From the NCBI RefSeq assembly GCF_036178145.1, contig NZ_CP108067.1:6585501-6649500 (forward strand): a stretch of DNA of 64,000 nt. Direction: 5' to 3'. The notes under the pieces are model-generated. The model was not told where the DNA came from and did no database searches. It saw only the letters and a list, made by a program, of their open reading frames with translations. This document shows, one piece after another, positions 28,781-35,991 of this stretch (positions are counted from its first letter, which is position 1; the number at the start of each line of letters is the position of its first letter). Position numbers and translations under genes: made by a program. This stretch comes from Streptomyces sp. NBC_00273 (GTDB lineage Bacteria > Actinomycetota > Actinomycetes > Streptomycetales > Streptomycetaceae).

Positions 28781-29110
28781 TCATACGGCCTCGATGTCGT
28801 CGACGGCGGTTGAGATTTCCCGGCCGGACGGTCCTCGGATGTAGGAGAGTTCCACCCAGTGCTCGTGAAGCTCGGATGCCGACACGTTCTCGTTGACGAC
28901 AGCCATCAACTCACCTTCGAGGCCCGAGACAATGTCTCGGACGCGCTTGCGGAGCAGGCGATGGGTGGCCTCTTGCGCACGGCCGGCCGACTGCCGGGCC
29001 TGAGTTGGGCCGGGCGCCGTACCCCCGCCGTCACGGATGACGGGTGCGTGAGGCGACCGCACCACCGGAAATGGGCGGACGGGGAGCAGCTGCTGCCGCG
29101 CCGTGGCCAC
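28781..29110 (-). CDS. Hypothetical protein, perhaps a fragment, in the tRNA-Val island
   Basis: The last 60 residues look protein-like (RVRDIVSGLEGELMAVVNENV, then SELHEHWVELSYIRGP, ending TAVDDIEAV) with amphipathic helices. The first half overlaps a 208-bp duplicated segment and reads as a poor-complexity mixture, so the true start may have been lost when that segment was inserted. No family is recognised. It could be a pseudogene. Confidence 0.35.
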   Translation of the reverse strand: MATARQQLLPVRPFPVVRSPHAPVIRDGGGTAPGPTQARQSAGRAQEATHRLLRKRVRDIVSGLEGELMAVVNENVSASELHEHWVELSYIRGPSGREISTAVDDIEAV

Positions 29111-29170
29111 GGCTGGTGTGGTCGCTCCGCGTCGGTACCGGTCTCGTCGTGGCTGATGAGCGCGTCGTCC
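28963..29170 (+). repeat. 208-bp island repeat, copy 1
   Basis: This segment (starting GGGTGGCCTCTTGCGCA) recurs at 30008-30216 in the same orientation with scattered substitutions and small indels; several blocks such as GGGCCGGGCGCCGTACCCCC are identical. Neither copy encodes a recognisable protein. Confidence 0.85.
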
Positions 29171-29241
29171 AGGGGAGATCTGATGCAGGCCCTTCCCTGT
29201 CCGCGCTGATGGGGAAGGGCCTCCGGGCTATCGGCCCGCTG

Positions 29242-29481
29242 CTACAGACCCCGGTCCCTGTTCCAGCGGCTCACATGCATCGCGTAGAAGACGTTTCCGA
29301 TGCCCGCTGTGAACATAAACAGCCAGAAATGGACGCCAAATGACTGCCGTCGACGCCTCATTCCTGCCCCACCGATGACTGCGGCAGCCGATGCCGCTGC
29401 GGAGCTGCTGTTGTTGATGATGATGGTAGGAGGCTGCCCGTAATAAGCCTGGGCAGGCTGTTGGTCTGGCGATGTCGTCAT
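29242..29481 (-). CDS. Small membrane protein of the island
   Basis: A 79-residue protein: a Gln/Pro-rich start (PDQQPAQAYYGQPPTII), an Asn/Ser/Ala segment, the basic stretch RRRRQSFGVHF, and one membrane helix (HFWLFMFTAGIGNVFYAMHV). The pattern of PPTxxxNN followed by a single helix resembles small proteins seen in actinobacterial phages and integrative elements. GAGGAG lies about 10 nt before the ATG at 29481. Function unknown. Confidence 0.6.
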   Translation of the reverse strand: MTTSPDQQPAQAYYGQPPTIIINNSSSAAASAAAVIGGAGMRRRRQSFGVHFWLFMFTAGIGNVFYAMHVSRWNRDRGL

Positions 29482-29678
29482 GCTGCGTTTACTCCTCGGT
29501 GCGCCACGTGTGCAAGAGAGCGAGACGCACCATAGATGCGCGTATGTGCTCACTGAGGTGAAACCACCCGTGTGTCACCCGGCCGGGGGTCCGAGAAGTC
29601 CCTCGCTCTCGGCCCCTCCCAGAACCGTGCAGGTCGGTGCCCATCAGGACAACGGCACCGACCTCGAAGGAGCACGCC

Positions 29679-29812
29679 ATGGCGTGCACCGACCCCAGTG
29701 CGACAGCGGCATCATCCCCAACCCGCACTCCGACGACCCCGAGGGCCTCACCCTCTGCCCCACCTGTAACCGCGGCTACGATCCCCGCGACCACCACGAC
29801 TACGCCGGCTGA
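29679..29812 (+). pseudogene. Frameshifted small zinc-ribbon protein
   Basis: An ATG at 29679 with AAGGAG 7 nt upstream begins MACTDP. After a one-base loss near 29694-29696 the reading moves to the frame QCDSGIIPNPHSDDPEG, then LTLCPTCNRGYDPRDHH, which ends at 29812. The rejoined 44-residue product would have two Cys pairs for zinc. The unshifted frame is only Thr/Pro/Ala-rich. The frameshift suggests decay, though a sequencing error is possible. Confidence 0.5.
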
Positions 29813-30007
29813 CCATCCCAGGGCCCCGGCGCGAGTCGGGGTCCGCAGGGCTGGCGGTACAGCAGCGGCGGATCGCCAACGCTCCTGGAGTAGTAGTACG
29901 GCTCCGGCGGTCGCTCAGACGCGGCAACCGTCACATGGCATGCGTGGCCGGGAGCGTTGCCCACTGTGGCCGGGACGGGTACCAAAAGACGGCCAGCGGC
30001 GAGGGAG
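29813..30007. other. Island DNA with no supported gene
   Basis: This stretch between the zinc-ribbon remnant and repeat copy 2 has only short frames without family features or good start signals. Confidence 0.4.
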
Positions 30008-30216
30008 GGGTGGCCTCTTGCGCAAGGCTGGCCGACTGTCAGGCCTGAGTTGGGCCGGGCGCCGTACCCCCGACGTCACGGATGACGGGAGCGTGAGGCG
30101 ACCGCACCAACGCGGATGGGCTGGCGGGGGGAGCAGCTGCTGCCGCGGCGTGGTGCCGGCCGGTGTGGTCGCTCCGCGTCGGTACCAGCCTCGCTGTGGC
30201 CGATGAGCGTGTCGTC
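30008..30216 (+). repeat. 208-bp island repeat, copy 2
   Basis: Second copy of the segment at 28963-29170, about 1,045 bp downstream in direct orientation. The copies diverge most near the middle (around 30110-30140). The 282 bp after it (30217-30498) hold no supported gene. Confidence 0.85.
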
Positions 30217-30498
30217 ATGCTGGCTGGCGTGAGCCACTGAGGCTCCGTCGATCCCGTGGTCACGTGCCACTCTCGTTTGCTCTGCCACCCCAGGTGGGAG
30301 GGCCTCAGCCATAGGCTCTGACCTGGGCAGATGCGTGTCTCTATGGCATCCCTACAAGATTTCGCCCGCTGAGTCCACGAACGTTACCATTCACGCCAAA
30401 GTGCTCAATATCGCATGGTTTCGTTAACGCCAACGAGGCGCAGCGGATGGATTGCCAACCCAAAGGCAACTCATGCCGCCCCACGAACGGGAGCAGTC

Positions 30499-30669
30499 AT
30501 GGTCGATCGAGACTTTCGTCGCGACCTCCTCTATCCGCTCATTGTGGCGCTAGCCACCGCAGCACTGACATGGGGCACGGGTGCGATTTCGGGCCATTCG
30601 GAGCATGTCGACATTGCTAGCGTCATTGCGTCGCAGATCGAGCTGGGGTGGATCCCGTGCGTGGGATGA
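30499..30669 (+). CDS. Short single-helix membrane protein
   Basis: A 56-residue protein MVDRDFRRDLLYPLIVAL... with one strong membrane helix (LIVALATAALTWGTGAI) and a short tail. A GGGAG ribosome binding site lies 6 nt before the ATG. It may be the N-terminal stub of a longer membrane protein cut off by mutation, as the tail ends abruptly. No family assigned. Confidence 0.5.
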   Translation: MVDRDFRRDLLYPLIVALATAALTWGTGAISGHSEHVDIASVIASQIELGWIPCVG

Positions 30670-31028
30670 CGGGTCAGATGCCTCCACCGGTCGGCATTCA
30701 TTGCCCGTGGGCTTGAGCAGATATGGCCACCATCGACCGAGTGGGAGTACCTCGGAGCGTGCTGTCGTACAGCAGCGAAATGCAGCAGCCACAGCAACCG
30801 ACTACGGGCCGCAGCGCCCGTCAGACCCTTCCGGGCGGCCTGCATGACGGTCAACGCCCGATCTAGATAGTGTTACGGATCGGAAGGTCGGCCGTGCCAG
30901 ACGCGTGCCAGGTACGGCGGGGAACAGCAGTCAACGGCGGGTGCCGGGGCGAGCCCTAAGGTCCTCCCTGGCACCCGTTTCGGCTGGTTACGAGCCGGAT
31001 CGGGCGGGAAGATCGGTGATTCCCAAGC
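30670..31028. other. 359-bp island region, no supported gene
   Basis: Several short frames on both strands lack ribosome binding sites and family features. Base composition is less GC-rich than the core genes, consistent with acquired DNA. Confidence 0.4.
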
Positions 31029-31499
31029 TCAGAGCGCACTGCCGCCCTCACGTAGGTCCTCTCGCATACGGAGGCGCAGTGCGGCAAGGGCGTCATCGTA
31101 GCCGCGGCGCCCCTCCAAGTAGGCCGGCTCGGTGACCAATACACCCTCCATCACGAGGTCGCGGAGGCGACGTAGCTGACGGAACGCACTTTCAGAGGCC
31201 TCTACGACCCGGGTAGGTGCTGTGATGGTCATCTGGTAGCGCAATCCGATACATGGTCCGAACGCTGCACGGGCGGTGGTGCGCCGCACAGGAAGAGGCA
31301 TGTCCGGATCCCGAGCCACGTTGCCAGAGGTGTGACGGGCCTCAGAGAGGCATGCCAGGTACTCCCCATACAAGGTGCGACGCGTCTGGGTTTCACGGTC
31401 CAGTCGCTCTCGCTGCCATCGGCGCCTGTCGAGCAGCATGGCGGATCCGGTGGCGATCGCAGCGCCAACTATGGTGCTGATCAGGGTGACCCACTGCAT
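31029..31499 (-). CDS. Membrane-anchored hypothetical protein of actinobacterial type
   Basis: A 156-residue protein with one N-terminal membrane helix (LISTIVGAAIATGSAMLL) followed by a basic, largely helical cytoplasmic region (DRRRWQRERLDRETQTRRTL, then YGEYLACLSEAR). This layout is common in streptomycete accessory genomes; its function is unknown to me. It reads cleanly end to end, so it is one of the few intact genes in the island. Confidence 0.7.
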   Translation of the reverse strand: MQWVTLISTIVGAAIATGSAMLLDRRRWQRERLDRETQTRRTLYGEYLACLSEARHTSGNVARDPDMPLPVRRTTARAAFGPCIGLRYQMTITAPTRVVEASESAFRQLRRLRDLVMEGVLVTEPAYLEGRRGYDDALAALRLRMREDLREGGSAL

Positions 31500-31786
31500 G
31501 GGTCGACGGTATCCATGGCCGTGTGCACCCGACTAGGCATCCTTGAGGCAGAGTGGCAGCACGAAGTGGGCGGCCCAGCCTATTGCGGCCTATGCATGGA
31601 CTGGCGTCGCTACGGATGGCACCCCTAGACCATCTGACCTGGTGATACGCGTGAGACACGCGCGCCCTGCGGAGCCGTGTGCCGGCGGTGCTCCTGTCCG
31701 CCTTGCCTGCGCCTTCCCACTGGTTCTCCTTGGCGAGACCATCCCGGGGTCCGATTGTCGATGACGCTGGAAGCAGGTGGGGGCGG

Positions 31787-31963
31787 ATGACGCAGCCCAG
31801 GTGTGGGGCGCAGACAAGCAAGGGGCGGCCGTGTACCAAGCCCGCGATCATGAACAGCTCTCGGTGTCAGTTACACCAGGGCGGCTGGTCGAGCTATGGA
31901 GTGGCGCAGCGGAAGAAGAAGGAAGCCGAAGCCAAGATGCGGAAGCTTCGGAAGAGGAAGTGA
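31787..31963 (+). CDS. HGGxSTG-like Cys/His small basic protein
   Basis: A 58-residue protein: MTQPRCGAQTSKGRPCTKPA, then SRCQLHQGGWSSYGVAQRKK, ending in a Lys/Arg-rich tail. The pattern Cys-(x)n-Cys-Cys-His-x-GG-x-S resembles the HGGxSTG domain found in phage and mobile-element proteins, probably a zinc-binding nucleic-acid adaptor. The ATG at 31787 follows a G-rich CAGGTGGGGG region. It lies close to the right att copy, a usual cargo position. Confidence 0.7.
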   Translation: MTQPRCGAQTSKGRPCTKPAIMNSSRCQLHQGGWSSYGVAQRKKKEAEAKMRKLRKRK

Positions 31964-31983
31964 GCCGGTGGGCGGCTTGCCTC

Positions 31984-32007
31984 TGACATCCACGGGTGAC
32001 ATCAACG
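31984..32007 (+). promoter_or_regulatory. Right pair of candidate integrase arm sites
   Basis: TGACATCCACG (31984-31994) and TGACATCAACG (31997-32007), 13 bp apart and 84 bp inside the right att copy, mirror the pair near the left end. Confidence 0.5.
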
Positions 32008-32090
32008 GGGGTGGACACCGACAGTGCAGGGCGGTCGTGGAGAGGCGTCGCCGCCTGGGCTGAGTGGGCTATGGGCGAGGGCCGGGCGAG

Positions 32091-32169
32091 CTTACAAAGC
32101 AGATGTCGGCGGTTAGAAACCGTCCGCGCCCACCAGTACGAAGGCCCCCAACCGATCATGGTTGGGGGC
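32091..32169 (+). repeat. Right attachment-site copy (partial tRNA-Val duplicate)
   Basis: It matches 28591-28669 at 77 of 79 positions. The T-loop C to A change (TTAGAAA) and absence of the tRNA 5' half show that this copy is not a functional tRNA. It keeps the terminator hairpin. Confidence 0.93.
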
Positions 32170-32530
32170 CCTCGAAGTTCCAAGTGACGGCAGTGGCCCG
32201 CCCGGTCGGCGGCCGACGGTGCAGCATCCGGTTCACGTGCCGGATGTCCGCGCGCTGCGCGTCCTGGAAGAGGTGCGCGCACTTGTTCATCGTGACGGCG
32301 ATCTGCGCGTGCCCGGGGATCTCCATCACGACCCGGGGCGGTACCCCAGCGGTGGTCAGCAAAGTGGCTGTCCCGTGCCGCACGTCGTGCAATCGGGCCA
32401 CCCGATCGAGGGCGTCCTCGGTCGCCCGGGTGAAGGATCGGTACACGTTCCGCGGCTCTATGGGCCGACCGGTCCGGGTGGTGAACACATAGCCGGTCTT
32501 TTCCCGCGCGTAGGGACCCCTCGTGCATGG
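32156..32530 (-). pseudogene. C-terminal remnant of a tyrosine-type integrase, active-site Tyr replaced
   Basis: The reading frame shows the catalytic-domain end of a phage-type integrase: GYVFTTRTGRPIEPRNVYRS, HDVRHGTATLLTTAGVPP (HxxR box) and GHAQIAVTMNKCAHLF. The nucleophilic Tyr expected before the AHLF stretch is Cys (TGC), a one-base change from TAC. Sequence upstream of about 32530 no longer reads as integrase. The stop codon lies inside the right att copy. It is therefore truncated and almost certainly inactive. Confidence 0.85.
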
Positions 32531-32752
32531 CGGCGCGAGGCCGGGTGTCACACAGGCGCGGCCCATTGGTGGACAGTTGAGCCCCTTCTGGCATCGGAGG
32601 CAGGCGTTTGCTCGTGCTTGCCGGCGGCCGCTCACCCGCCCCCGGAGCCGGGCGCTCCGCTTTCTCTCCCGCTGGATGCCGGACAACCGGCTTTGCTCGC
32701 CTATGGTTTGAAGTTGATCATCAGGCGGTGTGAGCAGCGAGGGGGCGCGAAC

Positions 32753-33387
32753 GTGCGCGGATTGAAGGGCGTCATGGGGGCCGTCGGACTGGCTCTGCTG
32801 CTTGCGGGGTGGGCGGTGACGCATCGGAGCCGGAGTCGGAGCCGCTCGGCAAGGACACCGGGATCCGGTACGAGAAGTCCCAGGTGCCGACGGTCCAGAA
32901 CATGACCTGTGACCGCAAGCGCGGCTCGATCCGGTACGGGCTCAACGCCCACAAGGACGATTCCCTGCCCGAGCACAAGGGGGAGAACGACTCCGAGGAC
33001 TACGTCTGCCACGGGCCCGACCGGATCAGTCTCGCCGTCGAAGGGCGGACGGTAACGGCACCGCACATCGCGGCCGAGTACGACCTCTACGGAGCCGTTC
33101 CGGACCCGCTCAAGACCGTCAAGACCGTGTACACCGAATCCTTGGCGGAGGACCACGAACGCACCCTGGTCGGCGAGGCGGAGACGGTCACCACCAAGAC
33201 GGCGGCGATCACCTGCCAGAAGAACGTCTTGGAGACCTTCCCCATGACCACGTGCCTGTGGGCGAACCACGGCGCGGTCGGCGCGGTCGACTTCTACCCG
33301 CCTGCCGGCCGGCACCCTGAGATCGCGGAAGCAGTCGCCCGGACCAAGGAACTCATCGCGACCGGCCTGGTCGAATCCCCGCGCTGA
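32753..33387 (+). pseudogene. Lipoprotein gene with a frameshift at the lipobox
   Basis: From the GTG at 32753 (or ATG at 32774) the frame gives a lipoprotein signal (MGAVGLALLLAG) and then reads Trp instead of the expected Cys. Restoring one base after 32811 gives LLLAGCGGDASEPESEP and continues in the downstream frame to 33387, a 190-residue exported domain with paired cysteines (NMTCDRKRGS, DYVCHGPD, ITCQKN, TTCLW). So a single-base deletion in the lipobox breaks the gene, unless it is a sequencing error. No family assigned. Confidence 0.7.
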
Positions 33388-33399
33388 CCTCGTGGGCCG

Positions 33400-33500
33400 G
33401 TCCTCGCCGCGCGGCCGCAGCGGCCGGGACGTCGCTCCAGCAGCCGGTCCACGTGCCCGCTGTCCGCGCGCCGCGCGTGCCCGAGGATCGCCATCAGGAC
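33400..33500 (-). pseudogene. Second integrase tail fragment
   Basis: The frame VLMAILGHARRADSGHVDRL-LERRPGR resembles the end of the first remnant (MEIPGHA ... QRADIRHVNRMLHRRP) with an internal deletion that removes the active-site Tyr region. It suggests a second integrase insertion or duplication history. Short, hence uncertain. Confidence 0.45.
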
Positions 33501-33790
33501 CCGCGCGGCAACATGGGTACGGGCTCTGCGAGGACGGCCGGCTCCCGGCGAGCCGTCGTGCGGACAGCGGGACTTGGGGACTTCCGGGCGGCGGAGTCAT
33601 CGAACTCGCCGGGTCCCCGGAGGCCGGTGTACGCCGCGAGGGCCGGCAAGGGGAGGGCGTCGACGTCGAGTGACCTCGCCCTCTGCACAGGCAGCGTCCA
33701 TGGCCTGGCGACCTGCACCGGCCAAGCGGGCGCTGTTGTCTCGGCTGTTACCGGCCCGGCTTCCGCTGCGCGCCGCTCATTGGCACGTTC
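33501..33790. other. Island edge, no supported gene
   Basis: About 290 bp between the second integrase remnant and the next plausible gene. Frames on both strands look non-coding. Confidence 0.4.
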
Positions 33791-34231
33791 GTGAGCCTCC
33801 TGCGTGAGCGGCCGGAGCCGGAAGGTACGGGCACGGGCCCCGTGTACGGGGCCGGCCGCGCCGCGGTCGCCCTGTCCGTCGTCGCACTGGCGGTCTCGAT
33901 GTTCTCGGGGGCGGGCGCGGAGGACGTCGACTACTCCGGTACCTGGACCACCCGCGAGCGCGACGTCATCCTCACGCTGAGCGGCTCGCCCGGCGGGCGG
34001 GGGAGCTACACCCTGAGGTCGGCAACGTGTTCGGAGGAAGCCGACTGGACCCTCGACCACCCGCAGATGTCGACGTCGGTCCAGGTCTGGCTGCTCCGGG
34101 GCAACGGGACCGCACGCTGCGTACCCGGCCCCGACAACGTCATGCTGCACGTTGCCGGCGGCACCGTGGCCAAGCCCGTCCTCAGTGCGGCCGGCCCGAA
34201 CGGCGCCGTCTGGTTCCTCGCCCGGCAGTGA
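33791..34231 (+). CDS. Membrane-anchored hypothetical protein
   Basis: A 146-residue protein with a short cytoplasmic start, one membrane helix (AAVALSVVALAVSMFSGAGA) and an exported beta-rich domain (YSGTWTTRERDVILTLSG, YTLRSATCSEEADWTLD) with two cysteines. The GTG at 33791 has no clear ribosome binding site, so the start is uncertain. No family recognised. It is convergent with arsC and may be the first core gene after the island. Confidence 0.55.
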   Translation: MSLLRERPEPEGTGTGPVYGAGRAAVALSVVALAVSMFSGAGAEDVDYSGTWTTRERDVILTLSGSPGGRGSYTLRSATCSEEADWTLDHPQMSTSVQVWLLRGNGTARCVPGPDNVMLHVAGGTVAKPVLSAAGPNGAVWFLARQ

Positions 34232-34258
34232 CGGGAGGCGCGCCCCGTACGACGGCGC

Positions 34259-34675
34259 TCACGCCCGGACCTCGATGCCCAGCTCGGCGAGCAGGCCGCG
34301 GATTCGCTCCTCGATCGAGTCGCGGATCGGCCGGACCGCGTCCACGCCCTGGCCGGCGGGGTCGTCCAACGTCCAGTCGAGGTACCGCTTGCCCGGGAAG
34401 TAGGGGCACGCGTCGCCGCACCCCATGGTGATCACGACGTCGGACGTCTCAACCGCGCGGGCCGTCAGCATCTTGGGGGTTTCGGCGGAGATGTCGATGC
34501 CGACCTCGCGCATCGCCTCGACCACGGCCGGGTTCACGGCGTCGGCGGGGGCGGAACCGGCCGATCGGACGGCGACCCGGTCGCCGCCCAGGTGGGTGAG
34601 AAAGGCTGCGGCCATCTGGGACCGGCCCGCGTTGTGGACGCAGACGAACAGCACGGACGGGGCGGTGGTGGTCAT
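34259..34675 (-). CDS. arsC: Arsenate reductase, thioredoxin-coupled (ArsC/LMW-PTP fold)
   Basis: A 138-residue low-molecular-weight phosphatase-fold enzyme that reduces arsenate to arsenite. The P-loop CVHNAGRSQ carries the nucleophilic Cys, and the relay cysteines lie in ITMGCGDACPYFPG; DWTLDDPAGQ is the conserved Asp region. The Cys arrangement fits the thioredoxin- or mycothiol-dependent class. It follows the aquaporin gene by 27 bp in an arsR-aqp-arsC operon, where arsenite can leave through the aquaporin. Confidence 0.95.
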   Translation of the reverse strand: MTTTAPSVLFVCVHNAGRSQMAAAFLTHLGGDRVAVRSAGSAPADAVNPAVVEAMREVGIDISAETPKMLTARAVETSDVVITMGCGDACPYFPGKRYLDWTLDDPAGQGVDAVRPIRDSIEERIRGLLAELGIEVRA

Positions 34676-34702
34676 GGTCGGGGCTTCCTGTGTGGAGGTG
34701 GA

Positions 34703-35443
34703 TCAGCGGCCGGTGGCGGTGAGTTCGTGCTCACCGGTGGAGACGTGCGCGCGGTCCTTCGGTGCCGGGAAGCGGCCGAAGAGGGCGGCGAGGAGGAGGA
34801 CGCCGAAGGCGGCGCCGAGGAACTGGGCGGCGACGAACGGCGGTACGGAGGCCGGGGCGATGCCTGCGAAAGAGTCGGAGAAGGCGCGCGCGACGGTCAC
34901 GGCCGGGTTGGCGAAGCTGGTGGAGGAGGTGAACCAGTACGCCGCGCCGAGGTAGGACGCCACCACGAGCGGACCGAGTCGCTGCTGACCGGTGCGGGCC
35001 AGTCCGAGGGCGAGCAGGACCAGGCCGGCGGTCGCGACGACCTCGCCGAGCAAGAGGTGACCGGCTGACCGGTCGTGGGTGGAGAGCCGGGCGAGGGGTT
35101 CGCCGAACATCGCGTTGGCCAGGATCGCGCCGCTGACGCCTCCGACCATCTGCGCGGGTACGTACGCCGCCACGTCGCGCAGGTCGGGTCCGTCCTCGCC
35201 GCGGCGCCCCGCCCACCACGCGGCCAGGGTCACGGCCGGATTGAAGTGGGCGCCGGAGAGCGGGCCGAGCAGGGCGATCAGCACGCCGAGGCCGAAGACC
35301 GTCGCCAGGGAGTTGGCCAACAGTTGCAGGGCCACGTCGTCGGTCAGCTCGGTGGCCTGGATGCCGGAGCCGACCACGACCGCGACCAGGGCGGCCGTCC
35401 CGACCAGCTCGCCCAGTGCGCGACGCCGTAGGGGGGCGGTCAT
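34703..35443 (-). CDS. Aquaporin-family channel of the ars operon
   Basis: A 246-residue major intrinsic protein with six membrane helices and both half-helix signatures: GAHFNPAVTLA and STSFANPAVTVAR. Lying between arsR and arsC, it is likely the AqpS-type channel that lets As(OH)3 leave down its gradient, replacing an ArsB/Acr3 pump, of which none is seen here. Its ATG overlaps the arsR stop (ATGA), so the two are translationally coupled. Confidence 0.93.
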   Translation of the reverse strand: MTAPLRRRALGELVGTAALVAVVVGSGIQATELTDDVALQLLANSLATVFGLGVLIALLGPLSGAHFNPAVTLAAWWAGRRGEDGPDLRDVAAYVPAQMVGGVSGAILANAMFGEPLARLSTHDRSAGHLLLGEVVATAGLVLLALGLARTGQQRLGPLVVASYLGAAYWFTSSTSFANPAVTVARAFSDSFAGIAPASVPPFVAAQFLGAAFGVLLLAALFGRFPAPKDRAHVSTGEHELTATGR

Positions 35444-35886
35444 CGGGCCACTCCGGCCACTCCGGCCACACCCGCCACACCGGCAGCTCCGGCAGCTCCG
35501 CCAGTTCTGGCCGCTCCGGCCTCGTCGGTGGCCTGGAGGAGTGAGGAGAGCTGGGCGAGGGCGGCCGGTAGCACCCAGTAGTAGACCCAGGTGCCCCGTC
35601 GCTCCGAGCCCACCAGGCCCGCTTCCCTCAGCACCTTCAGGTGGTGGGAAATCGTCGGCTGCGAAACGTCGAACGGGCCGATGAGGTCGCAGACGCACGC
35701 CTCGCCGCCCTCGTGCGAGGCGATCAGCGAGAGCAGGCGCAGTCGTACCGGGTCCGACAGGGCCTTGAACATCCTCGCCAGAGCGGCGGCGGCCTCCTCG
35801 TCCAGCGGCTTGCGGACCATCGGCGAGCAGCATGCGGCCTGATCGTCCTGGCCGATCACGGGGAGCCCTGATTTCGACATCGACAT
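35440..35886 (-). CDS. arsR: ArsR family arsenic-responsive repressor
   Basis: A 148-residue winged-helix repressor. The HTH is DVSQPTISHHLKVLREAGLV. The metal site EACVCDLIGPF resembles the ELCVCDL arsenite-binding loop of classical ArsR, and an extra Cys pair occurs near the N-terminus (QAACCSP). The C-terminal tail is a repetitive GVAGVAGVAG stretch encoded by short tandem repeats. Starts at 35886 or 35880 are both possible. It probably represses both its own operon and arsI until As(III) binds. Confidence 0.92.
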   Translation of the reverse strand: MSMSKSGLPVIGQDDQAACCSPMVRKPLDEEAAAALARMFKALSDPVRLRLLSLIASHEGGEACVCDLIGPFDVSQPTISHHLKVLREAGLVGSERRGTWVYYWVLPAALAQLSSLLQATDEAGAARTGGAAGAAGVAGVAGVAGVAR

Positions 35887-35902
35887 CTGTCTATGTTGAC
35901 AG
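35887..35902. promoter_or_regulatory. Candidate ArsR operator, CTGTC-N6-GACAG
   Basis: A perfect 5-bp inverted repeat directly upstream of arsR in the arsR-arsI divergent region. A consensus-like TTGACA (35896-35901) on the plus strand overlaps it and could be the -35 box for arsI, so repressor binding would block both directions. A recognisable -10 box was not found. Confidence 0.5.
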
Positions 35903-35991
35903 TCATCTATTTCAGAGGCAACCTCGAAGGCATCAGCCTGTATCGATGAATGTCGAAACAGGATCGGATCGTGAAGATCAGGGAGACCGCC

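Noticed and set aside
30905..31135. Small open frame on the plus strand in the island
   Set aside because: No ribosome binding site, no family signature, and it overlaps the better-supported minus-strand gene ending at 31029.
32091..32166. Second tRNA-Val gene
   Set aside because: Only the 3' half is present and the T loop is mutated; it is an att copy.
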